Assembly (NCBI RefSeq): GCF_007992175.1
Contig: NZ_BJZT01000015.1
Coordinates: 97,588 to 161,587 of the forward strand
DNA: 64,000 nt
Direction of reading: 5' to 3'
Source of the DNA: Methylobacterium haplocladii
GTDB taxonomy: Bacteria; Pseudomonadota; Alphaproteobacteria; Rhizobiales; Beijerinckiaceae
The notes under the pieces are model-generated. The model was not told the origin of the DNA. It was given only the letters and a program-made list of their open reading frames with translations, and made no database searches. The position numbers were made by a program, and so were the translations under genes. Positions 1 to 9,432 of the stretch are shown piece by piece (position 1 is the stretch's first letter; each line of letters opens with the position of its first letter).

Positions 1-2
1 AC

Positions 3-1745
3 TTCGCAATTAAATATGACCTGGGTGTCACTGAAGTCTATCGCCCGGCACCAGCACAAGACCCAACGCCAGAAATATTCGAAAAGCTGAAGGAGTCTTT
101 TGAGAAGAATCCCCATGTTAGTCTAAGCTACATTGATAAATATGGGTATTTGAACGAGGATTATATCGACTTCTTTCGTATTACGTCGCGCGCATTCGAG
201 ATTGGAGGCAATGAGAAATATACAACTGATAATTCTTTAACGAAAGAGATAGAAGAATTCGGACAACTTAAGGAGGATTTCATCCGGATTCTTCAGAAAG
301 TGAAGGAGCATGAGCGGGACGGAGAATTTCTATACACAAATCCAATCCCCGGGTGCCCGCGCTACGTGACAAGCATCAAAGAAGCAATCGAAGCAGCCAT
401 TAGTGAATGCGAAAATCGAAAGGTAGGAAAACGAAAGATTCAGTTCCGGCTGCGCGACTGGGGCGTCTCTCGGCAGCGCTACTGGGGCTGCCCGATCCCG
501 ATCATCCATTGCGATGCCTGCGGCCCGGTGCCGGTCCCCGTCGCCGACCTGCCCGTGAAGCTGCCCGACGACGTCTCGTTCGACGTGCCCGGCAACCCGC
601 TGGAGCGCGACCATGCCTGGCGCAACGTGCCCTGCCCGCGCTGCGGCGCTGCGGCCCGGCGCGAGACCGACACCATGGACACCTTCGTCGATTCGTCCTG
701 GTACTACGCCCGCTTCACCGCGCCCTGGTTGCAGGACGCCCCGACCGACCGGGGCGCGGTCGATCACTGGCTCGCCGTCGACCAGTATATCGGCGGCGTC
801 GAGCACGCGATCCTGCACCTGCTCTACTCGCGCTTCTTCATGCGGGCGATGCGCGAGACCGGCTGGTCCGGCGTCTCCGAGCCGTTCGCCGGGTTGTTCA
901 CGCAGGGCATGGTCGTCCACGAGACCTACAAGGATGCGGCGGGCGCCTGGGTGCCCCCGGCCGAGATCCGCCTCGACAACGAGGGAGGCACACGCCGGGC
1001 GTTTCACGTGGGCACGGGGGCCGAGATCGCCATCGGCCCCATCGAGAAGATGTCGAAGTCGAAGAAGAACGTCGTCGACCCCGACGATATTATCGCGAGC
1101 TACGGCGCCGACACCGCCCGCTGGTTCGTGCTCTCCGACTCGCCGCCCGAGCGCGACGTGATCTGGACCGAGGAGGGCGTGCAGGGCGCCGCCCGCTTCG
1201 TCCAGCGCATCTGGCGCCTCGTGAACCTCGCAGCGGTCACCGACGGCCAGACCCGAGCCGCCGACGCGCCGCTCCGCAAGGCGGCTCATAAGGCGCTGGC
1301 GTCCGTCGAAGAGGATGTCGAGCGCCTGCGCTTCAACCGCTGCGTCGCCCATGTCTACACCCTGGCCAACGCCCTCGACGAGGCGCTCCGCACGGGCGCC
1401 ACCCGCACGATCGCGGGCGAAGCGGCCGGCATCCTGGTGCAGCTGATCGCACCGATGATGCCGCATCTCGCCGAAGAATGCTGGCAGGCGCTAGGCCGCG
1501 ACGGGCTCGTCGCCGACGCCCCCTGGCCGCAGGTCGAGCGGGCGCTCTTGGTCGAAGACGAGATCACCCTGCCGGTGCAAATCAACGGCCGCAAGCGCGC
1601 CGACGTCACCGTGCCGAGCGGTGCCGACAAGGCCGTCGTCGAGGCTGCCGTGCTTGCCGACGAGGCCGTTCTGCGTGCTCTCGAAGGACGGTCTCCGAAG
1701 AAGGTGATCGTCGTGCCGGGGCGGATCGTGAACCTCGTGGTGTGA
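3..1745 (+). CDS. leuS: Leucyl-tRNA synthetase C-terminal two thirds, fused in frame to unrelated AT-rich N-terminal sequence (5' partial)
   Basis: The frame is open from the window edge to the stop at 1743-1745. From about base 439 it is an ordinary bacterial Leu[16 protein letters not shown] of the catalytic core, zinc-type Cys pairs (HCDACG, CPRCG), [13 protein letters not shown], the KMSKS loop (EKMSKSKKN) and the anticodon-binding and C-terminal domains ending in [11 protein letters not shown]. LeuRS charges tRNA-Leu in the cytoplasm. The N-terminal Rossmann half with the HIGH motif and the CP1 editing domain (about 400 residues) is absent. In its place the first roughly 145 codons are about 40 percent GC by eye, lysine/glutamate-rich, and match no LeuRS segment I know. 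A TTG at 150 could serve as a start but is not needed. As it stands this product could not charge tRNA. It may be a recombination junction, an inserted element or an assembly chimera. Confidence 0.85.
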   Translation, partial: FAIKYDLGVTEVYRPAPAQDPTPEIFEKLKESFEKNPHVSLSYIDKYGYLNEDYIDFFRITSRAFEIGGNEKYTTDNSLTKEIEEFGQLKEDFIRILQKVKEHERDGEFLYTNPIPGCPRYVTSIKEAIEAAISECENRKVGKRKIQFRLRDWGVSRQRYWGCPIPIIHCDACGPVPVPVADLPVKLPDDVSFDVPGNPLERDHAWRNVPCPRCGAAARRETDTMDTFVDSSWYYARFTAPWLQDAPTDRGAVDHWLAVDQYIGGVEHAILHLLYSRFFMRAMRETGWSGVSEPFAGLFTQGMVVHETYKDAAGAWVPPAEIRLDNEGGTRRAFHVGTGAEIAIGPIEKMSKSKKNVVDPDDIIASYGADTARWFVLSDSPPERDVIWTEEGVQGAARFVQRIWRLVNLAAVTDGQTRAADAPLRKAAHKALASVEEDVERLRFNRCVAHVYTLANALDEALRTGATRTIAGEAAGILVQLIAPMMPHLAEECWQALGRDGLVADAPWPQVERALLVEDEITLPVQINGRKRADVTVPSGADKAVVEAAVLADEAVLRALEGRSPKKVIVVPGRIVNLVV

Positions 1746-1866
1746 AGCCGCCGCTTCACCCCACTCTCGCCGCAGACGAAGCGTAAACCCCGCCGTGGCA
1801 GGCTGATGACCGGACGCGGCGCTTGCCGTACAAGCTTGAGCATACGAGTCGGGGCGACCACGGGCG

Positions 1867-2430
1867 ATGATGCGGTTCGGGACACGAGAGGCGGCCTTCC
1901 GCACGGCGCGGCTCGCTCTGGCAGCCGGCCTCGCGCTGAACGTCTCCGCCTGTTTCCGCCCGCTCTACGGACCGACCGCTTCCGGCGAGTCGATGCAGGT
2001 GGCCCTCGCCTCGGTGCAGATCGACGACGTCATCATGGCGCAGGACCAGGATCGCCTCGGGCACTACCTGCGCAGCGAGCTGATCTTCGGCCTCGACGGA
2101 TCGGGCCAGAACGCGACGCCGAAGCGCTATCGGCTGAAGCTGCGCGGCAGCGAGTCGGTCACCACGCCGATCGTGTCCTCGACCACGGCGCGGGCGGAGG
2201 CCGGGACCATCATCGGCACCGTCAGCTTCTCGCTGGAGAACCTCGACGGCACCAAGATCGTCACCGAGGGCGTCGCCACCTCGACCGCGACCTACGACCG
2301 CTCGACCCAGCGCTTCGCCTCGCTGCGGGCGGCCCGCGATGCCGAGATTCGCCTCGCCAAGGTGCTGGCCGATCAGATCAAGACCCGCATCGCCTCCGTG
2401 CTCGCGGTGATCAAGCCCTCGGGCTCCTGA
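1867..2430 (+). CDS. lptE: LPS-assembly lipoprotein LptE
   Basis: A 187-residue lipoprotein that would plug the LptD barrel and help place lipopolysaccharide in the outer membrane. Residues 12-29 form a lipoprotein signal ending in VSAC, with Cys29 as the lipidated residue. It is followed by FRPLYGP, the usual alphaproteobacterial LptE opening. The position just downstream of leuS is the conserved alphaproteobacterial order. A second ATG lies at codon 2. In many relatives holA (DNA polymerase III delta) follows lptE; here a yaiI-like gene begins 10 bp later instead. Confidence 0.9.
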   Translation: MMRFGTREAAFRTARLALAAGLALNVSACFRPLYGPTASGESMQVALASVQIDDVIMAQDQDRLGHYLRSELIFGLDGSGQNATPKRYRLKLRGSESVTTPIVSSTTARAEAGTIIGTVSFSLENLDGTKIVTEGVATSTATYDRSTQRFASLRAARDAEIRLAKVLADQIKTRIASVLAVIKPSGS

Positions 2431-2440
2431 GCCACCGACC

Positions 2441-2923
2441 ATGGGCGATCCGAACCGGCCCGACGCGATCACGCTCTACGTCGACGCGGATGCCTGCCCG
2501 GTGAAGGACGAGACGTTTCGCGTGGCGGCCCGCTACGGGCTGCACGTCTACGTCGTCGCCAACAGCTTCATGAACCTGCCGCGCGAGCCCTGGATCGAGC
2601 GCGTCGTCGTCAGCGACGGGTTCGACGCGGCCGACGACTGGATCGCCGAGCGGGCGAACGCCGCCTCCGTCGTCGTCACCAACGACGTGCCGCTGGCGAG
2701 CCGCTGCGTGAAGGCAGGCGCGGTCGCCATCGCCCCGAACGGCAAGGCCTTCACGGATTCCTCCGTCGGCATGGCGCTGGCGACCCGCAACCTGATGCAG
2801 GACCTGCGCGAGGCCGGCGCGATCACCGGCGGCCCGAAGCCGTTCTCGCCGAAGGATCGCTCGGCGTTTCTCGGAGCCCTCGACCGGGCCATCGTCCGGC
2901 TACGGCGAGAGCGGGGGCTGTAG
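2441..2923 (+). CDS. YaiI/YqxD family protein (UPF0178, DUF188)
   Basis: A 160-residue cytoplasmic protein of the DUF188 family. The family signature [12 protein letters not shown] is near the N-terminus, followed by VVANS and [12 protein letters not shown], a layout resembling PIN/NYN-type nuclease folds. The length matches the family (about 150 residues). Its biochemical role is not established. It starts 10 bp after lptE and is probably co-transcribed. It ends in a stretch facing the convergent bioA gene, with a perfect long inverted repeat between them. Confidence 0.9.
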   Translation: MGDPNRPDAITLYVDADACPVKDETFRVAARYGLHVYVVANSFMNLPREPWIERVVVSDGFDAADDWIAERANAASVVVTNDVPLASRCVKAGAVAIAPNGKAFTDSSVGMALATRNLMQDLREAGAITGGPKPFSPKDRSAFLGALDRAIVRLRRERGL

Positions 2924-3047
2924 GGCCGCACCGCGGCGCGGATTGGCCGACGCCAGAGTACGAATCCGAGCGGGCCTCCGGCGAGGATCCCTCTCGGACC
3001 GTCTTCGGTTGATGCGTCCGGGCCATCCTCCGCAAAATGCCAAGCGG

Positions 3048-3133
3048 TCATTGCGAGCGCAGCGAAGCAATCCAGGGCCAACGCCCTGCCGTCGGCGTGT
3101 TGGCCCTGGATTGCTTCGCTGCGCTCGCAATGA
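3048..3133. repeat. Perfect 34-bp inverted repeat with 18-nt loop (dispersed palindromic element)
   Basis: The arms at 3048-3081 and 3100-3133 are exact reverse complements over 34 bases, with loop 3082-3099. The arm begins TCATTGCGAGCGCAGCGAAG. It sits between the converging yaiI-like gene and bioA, so it may act as a bidirectional transcript end, although no T-run follows. A degenerate full copy lies at 46016-46103 and a single arm at 11264-11291. This points to a dispersed REP-like family. Confidence 0.85.
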
Positions 3134-3169
3134 CGAAGGATCGTTCGAGGTGACCAACCGGAACCGGCA

Positions 3170-4420
3170 TCACGCCGCGGCCGCAGCGACCTCGCAGACC
3201 GCCGCGATCAGCTCTTCGAGATCCCCCTCCGAAATCGTCAGCGCCGGGGTGAGATAGACGATGTCGCCAAAGGGCCGAACCCAGACGCCGCGCGCGATGA
3301 AGCGCTGCTTGAGCGCCGCCAGATCCGGTGCCTTTTCGAATTGCACGACGCCGATTGCGCCCAGCACCCGGACATCCGCGATCCCCTGCTTACTTCGCAC
3401 AGGCGCCAAGCCTGCGGTGAGCGATCTGCCGATAGCGCCGGCCTGAACGAGCCGCGGCTCCACTTCGAAAAGGTCGAGGCTGGCGTTGGCGGCGGCGCAG
3501 GCCAGCGGGTTCGCCATGAAGGTCGGGCCGTGCATCAGGGCATGGGCCGGATCGTCGGACCAGAACTGCGAAAAAATCTCGGTGGTGGCGATGGTGGCGG
3601 CGAGGGCCAGGGTGCCGCCGGTGAGCGCCTTCGACAGGCAGAGGATGTCGGGCGTTACACCGGCCTGCTCACAGGCGAACAGCGAGCCCGTACGGCCGAA
3701 GCCCGTAAAGATCTCGTCGGCGATGAGGGGAAGGCCGTGGCGGCGGCTGAGTTTTTCGATCGTCGCAAGCACCTCGGGCGGATGCATCAGCATGCCGCCG
3801 GCGCCCTGGACCAGCGGCTCGACGATCACCGCTGCGAGCTCGTGCCGATGGGCGACGAGTGCCGCATCGAGATCGGCTTCGAGGGCGGCCGTGCGCGGCA
3901 GTTCACAGAACACCTGGGACGGCAGGTAGGCGCCGAAGCGGCGATGCATGCCCTCGTCGGGGTCGCAGGCCGACATCGCGCCCATCGTGTCGCCATGGTA
4001 GCCGCCGCGGAAGGCGAGGACGCGGGTCCGGCCGGTGATGCCTCGGTTCAGCCAGAGCTGCACGGCCATCTTCAGGGCGACCTCGACGGCGACCGAACCG
4101 GAATCGGTGAAGAAGACGTGGTTCAGCGCGCCCGGCAGCAGGGCGGCGAGACGCGCGGCCAGTCGTTCCGCCGGCGCATGCGTCAGGCCGCCGAACATCA
4201 CGTGCGGCATCCGCCCGAGCTGGTCGGCGACCGCATCGCGGATATGGGGATGGTTGTAGCCGTGGACTGCCGTCCACCACGAGGCGATGCCGTCGATCAG
4301 CTCACGGCCGTCACCGAGCGTGATCCGGCTGCCGGAGGTCGCCACCGCTTCGAGCGGGGCGGCGGCGTGCTTCATCTGGGTATAGGGCCGCCAGAGGTGA
4401 TCGCCGCGCCGGTCTGTCAT
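3170..4420 (-). CDS. bioA: Adenosylmethionine-8-amino-7-oxononanoate aminotransferase
   Basis: A PLP enzyme of biotin synthesis that converts KAPA to DAPA with S-adenosylmethionine as amino donor. It shows LWRPYTQMK near the start, GIASWWTAVHGYNHP, FTDSGSVAVEVALKM, IADEIFTGFGRTG, and the Schiff-base lysine in LCLSKALTGG. The ATG at 4420 (MTDRRGDHLWRPYTQ) fits family N-termini. An upstream in-frame TTG at 4456 would add 12 residues. The length of about 416 residues is normal. bioD is about 32 kb away at 36373, so the biotin genes are split here; bioB and bioF are not in the window. Confidence 0.93.
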   Translation of the reverse strand: MTDRRGDHLWRPYTQMKHAAAPLEAVATSGSRITLGDGRELIDGIASWWTAVHGYNHPHIRDAVADQLGRMPHVMFGGLTHAPAERLAARLAALLPGALNHVFFTDSGSVAVEVALKMAVQLWLNRGITGRTRVLAFRGGYHGDTMGAMSACDPDEGMHRRFGAYLPSQVFCELPRTAALEADLDAALVAHRHELAAVIVEPLVQGAGGMLMHPPEVLATIEKLSRRHGLPLIADEIFTGFGRTGSLFACEQAGVTPDILCLSKALTGGTLALAATIATTEIFSQFWSDDPAHALMHGPTFMANPLACAAANASLDLFEVEPRLVQAGAIGRSLTAGLAPVRSKQGIADVRVLGAIGVVQFEKAPDLAALKQRFIARGVWVRPFGDIVYLTPALTISEGDLEELIAAVCEVAAAAA

Positions 4421-4475
4421 GTCGACGGGATGCGGGCGCTCGGCGGCCGGGGTCAAGTCCGGCCGCGAGAGCGGT

Positions 4476-4880
4476 TCAGCGGCGCGGCTCCAGCGGCCGT
4501 CCGCTGCGGCGCTCGATCACCACGGTCGGACGGGTCCGGCGCTCGACGACCACGGTGCGCGGTGCGCGGCTCGGCGAGCCCGGGCTCATGACCCGGTCCG
4601 GCATCCGCTCGAAGGCGCGGTCGAGCATCCGCTCCGAGAAACGCTCTTTCGGCCGCTCCTGCCGTGCCTTGGCGGCGGCGACGACATGCGGGCGGACCTC
4701 GTCGAGCGCCAGACCGATCAGACCGGCCGCGATCTCGACCTGCTGCTCGACATCGTCGGCGAGGTCCTGCGCAGCCGCGACCGCCTCGACCAGGGTCGGC
4801 GGCTCCTTGCGCACCCGGATGGGCGGCAGGTCGGCGAAGTTCTTCGAGGTCTTCTTCACGGCACGACTCGCAGAGGTCAT
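4476..4880 (-). CDS. Small conserved-looking hypothetical protein with basic C-terminus
   Basis: A 134-residue protein I do not recognise. The N-terminal half (VEAVAAAQDLADDVEQQVEIAAGL and onward) reads as amphipathic helix. The C-terminal third is Arg/Pro-rich (RTVVVERRTRPTVVIERRSG), with two similar VVVERR/VVIERR repeats, and may be disordered or bind nucleic acid. There is no signal peptide or membrane span. It is upstream of and co-directional with bioA, with a gap of about 55 bp to the chosen bioA start. Codon use matches its neighbours, so I regard it as a real gene. Confidence 0.7.
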   Translation of the reverse strand: MTSASRAVKKTSKNFADLPPIRVRKEPPTLVEAVAAAQDLADDVEQQVEIAAGLIGLALDEVRPHVVAAAKARQERPKERFSERMLDRAFERMPDRVMSPGSPSRAPRTVVVERRTRPTVVIERRSGRPLEPRR

Positions 4881-5078
4881 CGCCCGAAACTAGGCGCTTC
4901 CATACGCTTTGTGCACCGCACCAAATGGAGAAAGAGCCATCCACAGGATGCATGCCGTCATACGGACGACACCGGCGGCAGGATGACCCTGCAGACGTTT
5001 CGGTTCCAGAACATTCTTTAGGCAGACGCCGCGATCTCCGGCACCGAACTGCGTCACAATGACACAGTCCTATCGAGC

Positions 5079-5828
5079 CTACTGGTCCGCGAGGCGGGCC
5101 ATCAGCTCCGGCGACAGCGCGAAGTTCACGAAGACGTTCTGCACGTCGTCCTGGTCCTCGATGACCTCGACGAGGCGGAGCAGCTTCTCGCCGGTCTCGT
5201 CGTCGACATCGATGGTGTTCTGGGCCTTCCAGATCAGTGCGGTGCGGCGCGGCTCGCCGAAGCGGGCCTCCAGCGCCTTCGAGACCTCGCCGTAGGCGGT
5301 CTGCTCGCAGACGATCTCGTGGCCATCCTCCGACGAGCGGACGTCGTCGGCGCCGGCCTCGATCGCGGCTTCCAGCACGGCGTCGGCATCGCCGACCTCG
5401 GGCGCGAATTCGACCAGCCCGACATGGTCGAACATGAAGGCCACCGCACCGGTCTCGGCGAGGCTGCCGCCGGACTTGGTGAAGGCCGAGCGCACGTCGC
5501 TCGCCGTGCGGTTGCGATTGTCGGTCTGCGCCTCGACGATCAGCGCGGCACCGCCGGGGCCGTAGCCCTCGTAGCGGATCTCCTCGTAGTTCTCGCCGTC
5601 GGCGCCGCTGGCCTTCTTGATGGCGCGTTCGATGTTGTCCTTCGGCACGTTCTCGGCACGCGCCGCGACGATGGCCGCGCGCAGGCGGGCGTTCATCGCA
5701 GGGTCGGGCATGCCGAGCTTGGCCGCGACCGTGATCTCGCGGGCGAGCTTTCCGAACAGCTTGGAGCGGACCGCGTCGACGCGACCCTTCCGGTGCATGA
5801 TGTTCTTGAACTGGGAATGCCCGGCCAT
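5079..5828 (-). CDS. yebC: YebC/PmpR family regulator (TACO1-like)
   Basis: A 249-residue cytoplasmic protein with the full family signature: [20 protein letters not shown] at the start, [45 protein letters not shown], and a C-terminal domain with [13 protein letters not shown]. Family members act as DNA-binding regulators or as translation factors (the mitochondrial TACO1 type). YebC often lies near ruvC/ruvA, but here it stands alone between an unknown gene and an acyltransferase gene. Confidence 0.95.
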   Translation of the reverse strand: MAGHSQFKNIMHRKGRVDAVRSKLFGKLAREITVAAKLGMPDPAMNARLRAAIVAARAENVPKDNIERAIKKASGADGENYEEIRYEGYGPGGAALIVEAQTDNRNRTASDVRSAFTKSGGSLAETGAVAFMFDHVGLVEFAPEVGDADAVLEAAIEAGADDVRSSEDGHEIVCEQTAYGEVSKALEARFGEPRRTALIWKAQNTIDVDDETGEKLLRLVEVIEDQDDVQNVFVNFALSPELMARLADQ

Positions 5829-5964
5829 GGCGTGACCTTCTTCTTTTGCTTGATCGGCGGAGGGCTCCCGAGAGTGGGATCCTCGACGCCTGACGTTCTA
5901 CGGAATGGGGCTGCGTTATAGGACCGGCTCGCGCGCGGTGGCAACGCGGTTGATGACGAGGGCC

Positions 5965-7140
5965 TCAGCCGCGCTTCAGCAGCCGCCTGGCCTCGGCCTT
6001 CGCCCGGCGCTCGAAGCGGGCGAGCGCCACGCGCCGATCGATCGACAACCGCCCCTCCCCGCCGGGCGGGACCGCGATGATCTCCGCCACCGTCTCGCGC
6101 TCGCGGTAGAGGCTCTCCAGGGCCGAGCCGGCGCGTGTGGCCGAATCCAGTCGCTCGGCGAAGGCGGCCTCGTGAAAGGCGCGGACGATCTCGGCTTCCA
6201 GCACGAGGCCGGGCGCGAGGGCGCGCTCGCGCTCGTCGTAGGCGGTCTTGAGGAGACAGGCCGTGCCGCCCGCGATCAATGCGAGGCTGACGGCGAGGGG
6301 GCGACCGTCGAGGCTCAGCGTGTCGGCCCGCACGGTCACCGGACCCGATGCCTCGGCGAACAGGGCGTGCGCCAGGGCGAGTGTCCTGGGGCGGCAAGCC
6401 ATGGCCGTACCGGCGTCGCCCTTCCAGCCGGCCGATTCCAGCGCCAGGAAATCCTCGACGGCCGAGACGAGGGCATCGCCCTCGGTCGCGGTGACGCATT
6501 CGATCGCGCCCGCTTCGGCGAGCCGGCGCCGGCGGCGGCGCAGGTCCTTGAGCCGGCTTTTGTAGGGATGGTCCTCCAGAAAGGCGTCGTGGCTCGGGCG
6601 ACGGTCGAGGACCGGGCGCTCGAAGCTGTCGACGATGCCGGTCGTCCAGCCGGCATCACGCAGCGCGGCGAGCAAGGCTCGGCCGACAGGACTCGAGATC
6701 GACAGAAGCGGCCAGCGCCAGGCTCGTCCGTTGGAAGCCTCGGCGAGGCCCGCGACCAGGATCGCCAGCGTCTCGGCGAAGACTTCGCCCGCCACCAACG
6801 GCGCGCTCGACGGCATGAACGGCGAGAGGACGGGCTGCGCCACCGCGGTCCCGAGGCCTGTGATGTCGAGGCCACTGCGGAACGGCAGGATCGCATCGAG
6901 CCGGTCGGCCGTGCGGACGATGACGAAGGCGCAGTCGTCGCGGAGCAGTCCGGCCCGTCGGTGCGCCTCGACGACGTGCCGGGTGAAATGCGGATGAGGT
7001 TCGACCGCGCGCGCGACGAGATCGTCCCAGGCCTGCGGCTCGGCCCTCAGCGCAGCGAGATCGACGATCGCGACCGAGTGACGGACCCGACGCTCGCCCG
7101 TCTGGGCTTCGACCCGGCGAAGACCAGTCCGTGCGGTCAC
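5965..7140 (-). CDS. CelD/BioF2-like GNAT-type acyltransferase
   Basis: A protein of about 391 residues resembling the CelD/BcsL-like acetyltransferase family found in exopolysaccharide clusters. Visible are HFTRHVVEAHRRAG in the N-terminal half, and ALESAGWKGDAGTAM and LALIAGGTACLLKTAYDE in the C-terminal GNAT-like half. The last is typical of the acyl-CoA-binding region of these proteins. The start is taken as GTG at 7140 because it overlaps the flippase stop by 4 bp (GTGA), giving translational coupling. The frame stays open further upstream, but that stretch is antiparallel shadow of the flippase gene and looks non-coding. It probably acylates a lipid-linked saccharide handled by the flippase. 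Confidence 0.8.
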   Translation of the reverse strand: MTARTGLRRVEAQTGERRVRHSVAIVDLAALRAEPQAWDDLVARAVEPHPHFTRHVVEAHRRAGLLRDDCAFVIVRTADRLDAILPFRSGLDITGLGTAVAQPVLSPFMPSSAPLVAGEVFAETLAILVAGLAEASNGRAWRWPLLSISSPVGRALLAALRDAGWTTGIVDSFERPVLDRRPSHDAFLEDHPYKSRLKDLRRRRRRLAEAGAIECVTATEGDALVSAVEDFLALESAGWKGDAGTAMACRPRTLALAHALFAEASGPVTVRADTLSLDGRPLAVSLALIAGGTACLLKTAYDERERALAPGLVLEAEIVRAFHEAAFAERLDSATRAGSALESLYRERETVAEIIAVPPGGEGRLSIDRRVALARFERRAKAEARRLLKRG

Positions 7141-8489
7141 CGCCCGGCCCTCTGCGCGCGAGCCTGCGAAAACGCCGGCGTCGCGATGCCGTGGATGGCG
7201 CGGGCGGCGAGCGCCATGGCGGCGGCGCGCAGGATCGTCACGCAGGCCATGGCCAGAGCCGCGCCGATCAGGCCGAGCCACGGGACGAGGACGAAGCAGA
7301 GCACGGCGCCGAGGCCGAGCATCGCCACGGTGATGCCGGCGCAAAGTCTTTCCCCACCCAGCATGGTCAGCAGGTCTTCGCCCGGGCCGAACAGGCTCGC
7401 GCCTATGCTGCCGACGACGAGGACCGTCAGCACCGGAAGGCTCTCGCGGAATTCCGGCCCGAACAGGCCGAGCAGCAGCGGTGCGGCGATCACCGTGCCC
7501 GCACCGATGAGGGCCGTCGCGCCGAGCACCCAGCGGGCCTGATCGCGCACCAGATTATTGAGCCCTGCCATGTCCCCCTGTGCCTTGGCGGCGGTGAAGC
7601 GCTGCGCGGTGGCGGCGGAGGCCGCGTAATGCACCAGGATCACGAGCTGCTGGATCCGGGTCGCGGCGAAGTACAGGCCGACGGCGGCGGGCGACATCAG
7701 CATGCCGATGACGAGCACGTCGACGAAGGCGAAGGCGGCGGCGGCGAGTTCCACGGCCGCGATCGGCAGGCAGGCGGTCATCCATTCGCGCCAGCGGTAG
7801 CGGCGCTCGCCCCGCAGCAGCGAAGGCCCGAGCCGCGCCAGCAGCAGGCCACCCTGGACGGTCACGGCGATGCCGGTCGCGAGCAGCGTGCAGGCCAGCG
7901 CCACCGAGGCCTTGGCCGGCGCACCCGCCAGGACCGCGACGACCATCGCGGCCATCATCAGGCCCTGGCGCAGGAGGTAGGGCGGCGCGATGGCGAGCAC
8001 GGCCCAGTTGCGGCTGCGGGCGACGCCTTCGAGGTAGTCTTGGAAGGCGAGGAGCGGAAGGACCAGAGCGCCGAGCACGATCGGCACGCCGAAGGGGCCG
8101 GCGAGCAGGCTGCCCTCCGCCCGCAGGGCGAGCAGCCCGAGCAGCGACACGGCCAGCCCGCACGCCATGCTCGCCGCCGCCCCGCCGGCGAGGAAGCCGC
8201 GCATCTCGGCCCGGCGCCCCAGCGCCTCGGCGGCCGGCAGGAAGCGGCAGGCGCCCTGCGAGAGCCCGAGCGTGGCCGTATGTCCGAGAATGGTCATCCA
8301 GACCCAGACGGTCGCGAAAATTCCGTACTCGGTCCCGCCCATCAGCCGGACCATCAGCACCTGCGCCGCGTAGGCGAAGCCGGCCGCAGCGATCCGCACG
8401 GCGAACACGCTCACGGCCGAGAGGCCGGCGCCGGAACGGACCGCCTTCAGGCGTCCGAACGTGGCGTCGAAGGAGAGACCCGCTGCCAT
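7137..8489 (-). CDS. Polysaccharide flippase (Wzx/MOP superfamily)
   Basis: A 450-residue integral membrane protein with about 12 hydrophobic segments spread over its length. VRLMGGTEYGIFATVWVW near the N-terminus and LLGLFGPEFRESLPVLTVL near residue 340 are typical of oligosaccharide flippases that move undecaprenyl-linked sugars across the inner membrane. It is first in a two-gene operon with the CelD-like acyltransferase. No glycosyltransferase genes are adjacent, so its sugar substrate cannot be inferred. Confidence 0.85.
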   Translation of the reverse strand: MAAGLSFDATFGRLKAVRSGAGLSAVSVFAVRIAAAGFAYAAQVLMVRLMGGTEYGIFATVWVWMTILGHTATLGLSQGACRFLPAAEALGRRAEMRGFLAGGAAASMACGLAVSLLGLLALRAEGSLLAGPFGVPIVLGALVLPLLAFQDYLEGVARSRNWAVLAIAPPYLLRQGLMMAAMVVAVLAGAPAKASVALACTLLATGIAVTVQGGLLLARLGPSLLRGERRYRWREWMTACLPIAAVELAAAAFAFVDVLVIGMLMSPAAVGLYFAATRIQQLVILVHYAASAATAQRFTAAKAQGDMAGLNNLVRDQARWVLGATALIGAGTVIAAPLLLGLFGPEFRESLPVLTVLVVGSIGASLFGPGEDLLTMLGGERLCAGITVAMLGLGAVLCFVLVPWLGLIGAALAMACVTILRAAAMALAARAIHGIATPAFSQARAQRAGR

Positions 8490-8647
8490 GACGGTTCTTC
8501 GCGAATCGGCGTGCGCGGGCGCACACGCACCAGTCCGCGTTGTATCGGCCGCAGCGTTTCGAGCGGGTTAAGCCGGTTGTCGAGGCCCGAAGGCGGACTC
8601 ATGTGAACCGCCGAGAGGGCAGCCCGTCAGCTTCTCCGGAGCATCCG

Positions 8648-9355
8648 ATGATCGACCTGCATTACTGGCCCACCCCGAACGGCCACAAGGTGACGCTGTT
8701 CCTGGAGGAGACCGGACTGCCCTACCGGATCTTTCCCGTGAACATCGGCAAGGGCGACCAGTTCGCGCCGGATTTCCTGAAGATCGCCCCCAACAACCGG
8801 ATGCCGGCGATCGTCGACCACGACCCGGCCGACGGCCGCGCGCCCATCTCGCTGTTCGAATCCGGCGCCATCCTCCTCTACCTCGCGGAGAAGACCGGGC
8901 GGTTCCTACCGGAGGACGTCCGCAGCCGGGCCGAGGTACTGCAATGGCTCTTTTGGCAGATGGGCGGTCTCGGGCCGATGGCCGGCCAGAACCACCACTT
9001 CTCGCAATATGCGCCCGAAAAGATCCCCTACGCGATCGACCGCTACGTCAACGAGACCGACCGCCTCTATGGCGTCCTCGACCGGCGCCTCGCCGACCGC
9101 GCGTTCGTGGCCGGACCCGACTATTCCATTGCCGACATGGCAGCCTATCCCTGGATCGTGCCGTGGCAGAAGCAGGGCCAGCGCCTCGACGACCACCCGC
9201 ACCTCAAGCGCTGGTTCGAGACGATCGCCGAGCGCCCGGCGACCAAGGCCGCCTATGCCCGGGCGCCGGAGGTCAATCCCGATTTCGGAAAGACCATGAG
9301 CGACGACGCCAAGAAGGTGATGTTCGGCCAGACCGCCGGGAATACGAAGCGCTGA
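8648..9355 (+). CDS. Glutathione S-transferase, YfcG/nu-class-like
   Basis: A 235-residue thioredoxin-fold plus helical GST. MIDLHYWPTPNGHKVTLFLE is the family N-terminus, with the T-P-N-G-H-K loop of YfcG-type disulfide-bond oxidoreductases. The glutathione-site FESGAILLYLAEKTG and the C-terminal-domain VLQWLFWQMGGLGPM with SIADMAAYPW follow. ATG 8648 is chosen because upstream codons add sequence unlike the family. YfcG-like enzymes have GSH-dependent disulfide reductase activity. It is probably cytosolic and mono-cistronic, with dapD starting 77 bp downstream. Confidence 0.9.
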   Translation: MIDLHYWPTPNGHKVTLFLEETGLPYRIFPVNIGKGDQFAPDFLKIAPNNRMPAIVDHDPADGRAPISLFESGAILLYLAEKTGRFLPEDVRSRAEVLQWLFWQMGGLGPMAGQNHHFSQYAPEKIPYAIDRYVNETDRLYGVLDRRLADRAFVAGPDYSIADMAAYPWIVPWQKQGQRLDDHPHLKRWFETIAERPATKAAYARAPEVNPDFGKTMSDDAKKVMFGQTAGNTKR

Positions 9356-9432
9356 CGCGCGCGCCCACACCGTGACAGCGACGGGCGGCTTTTGTAGAGA
9401 GGCCGCCTATCCCGTCCGCCCGGAAACACCCG

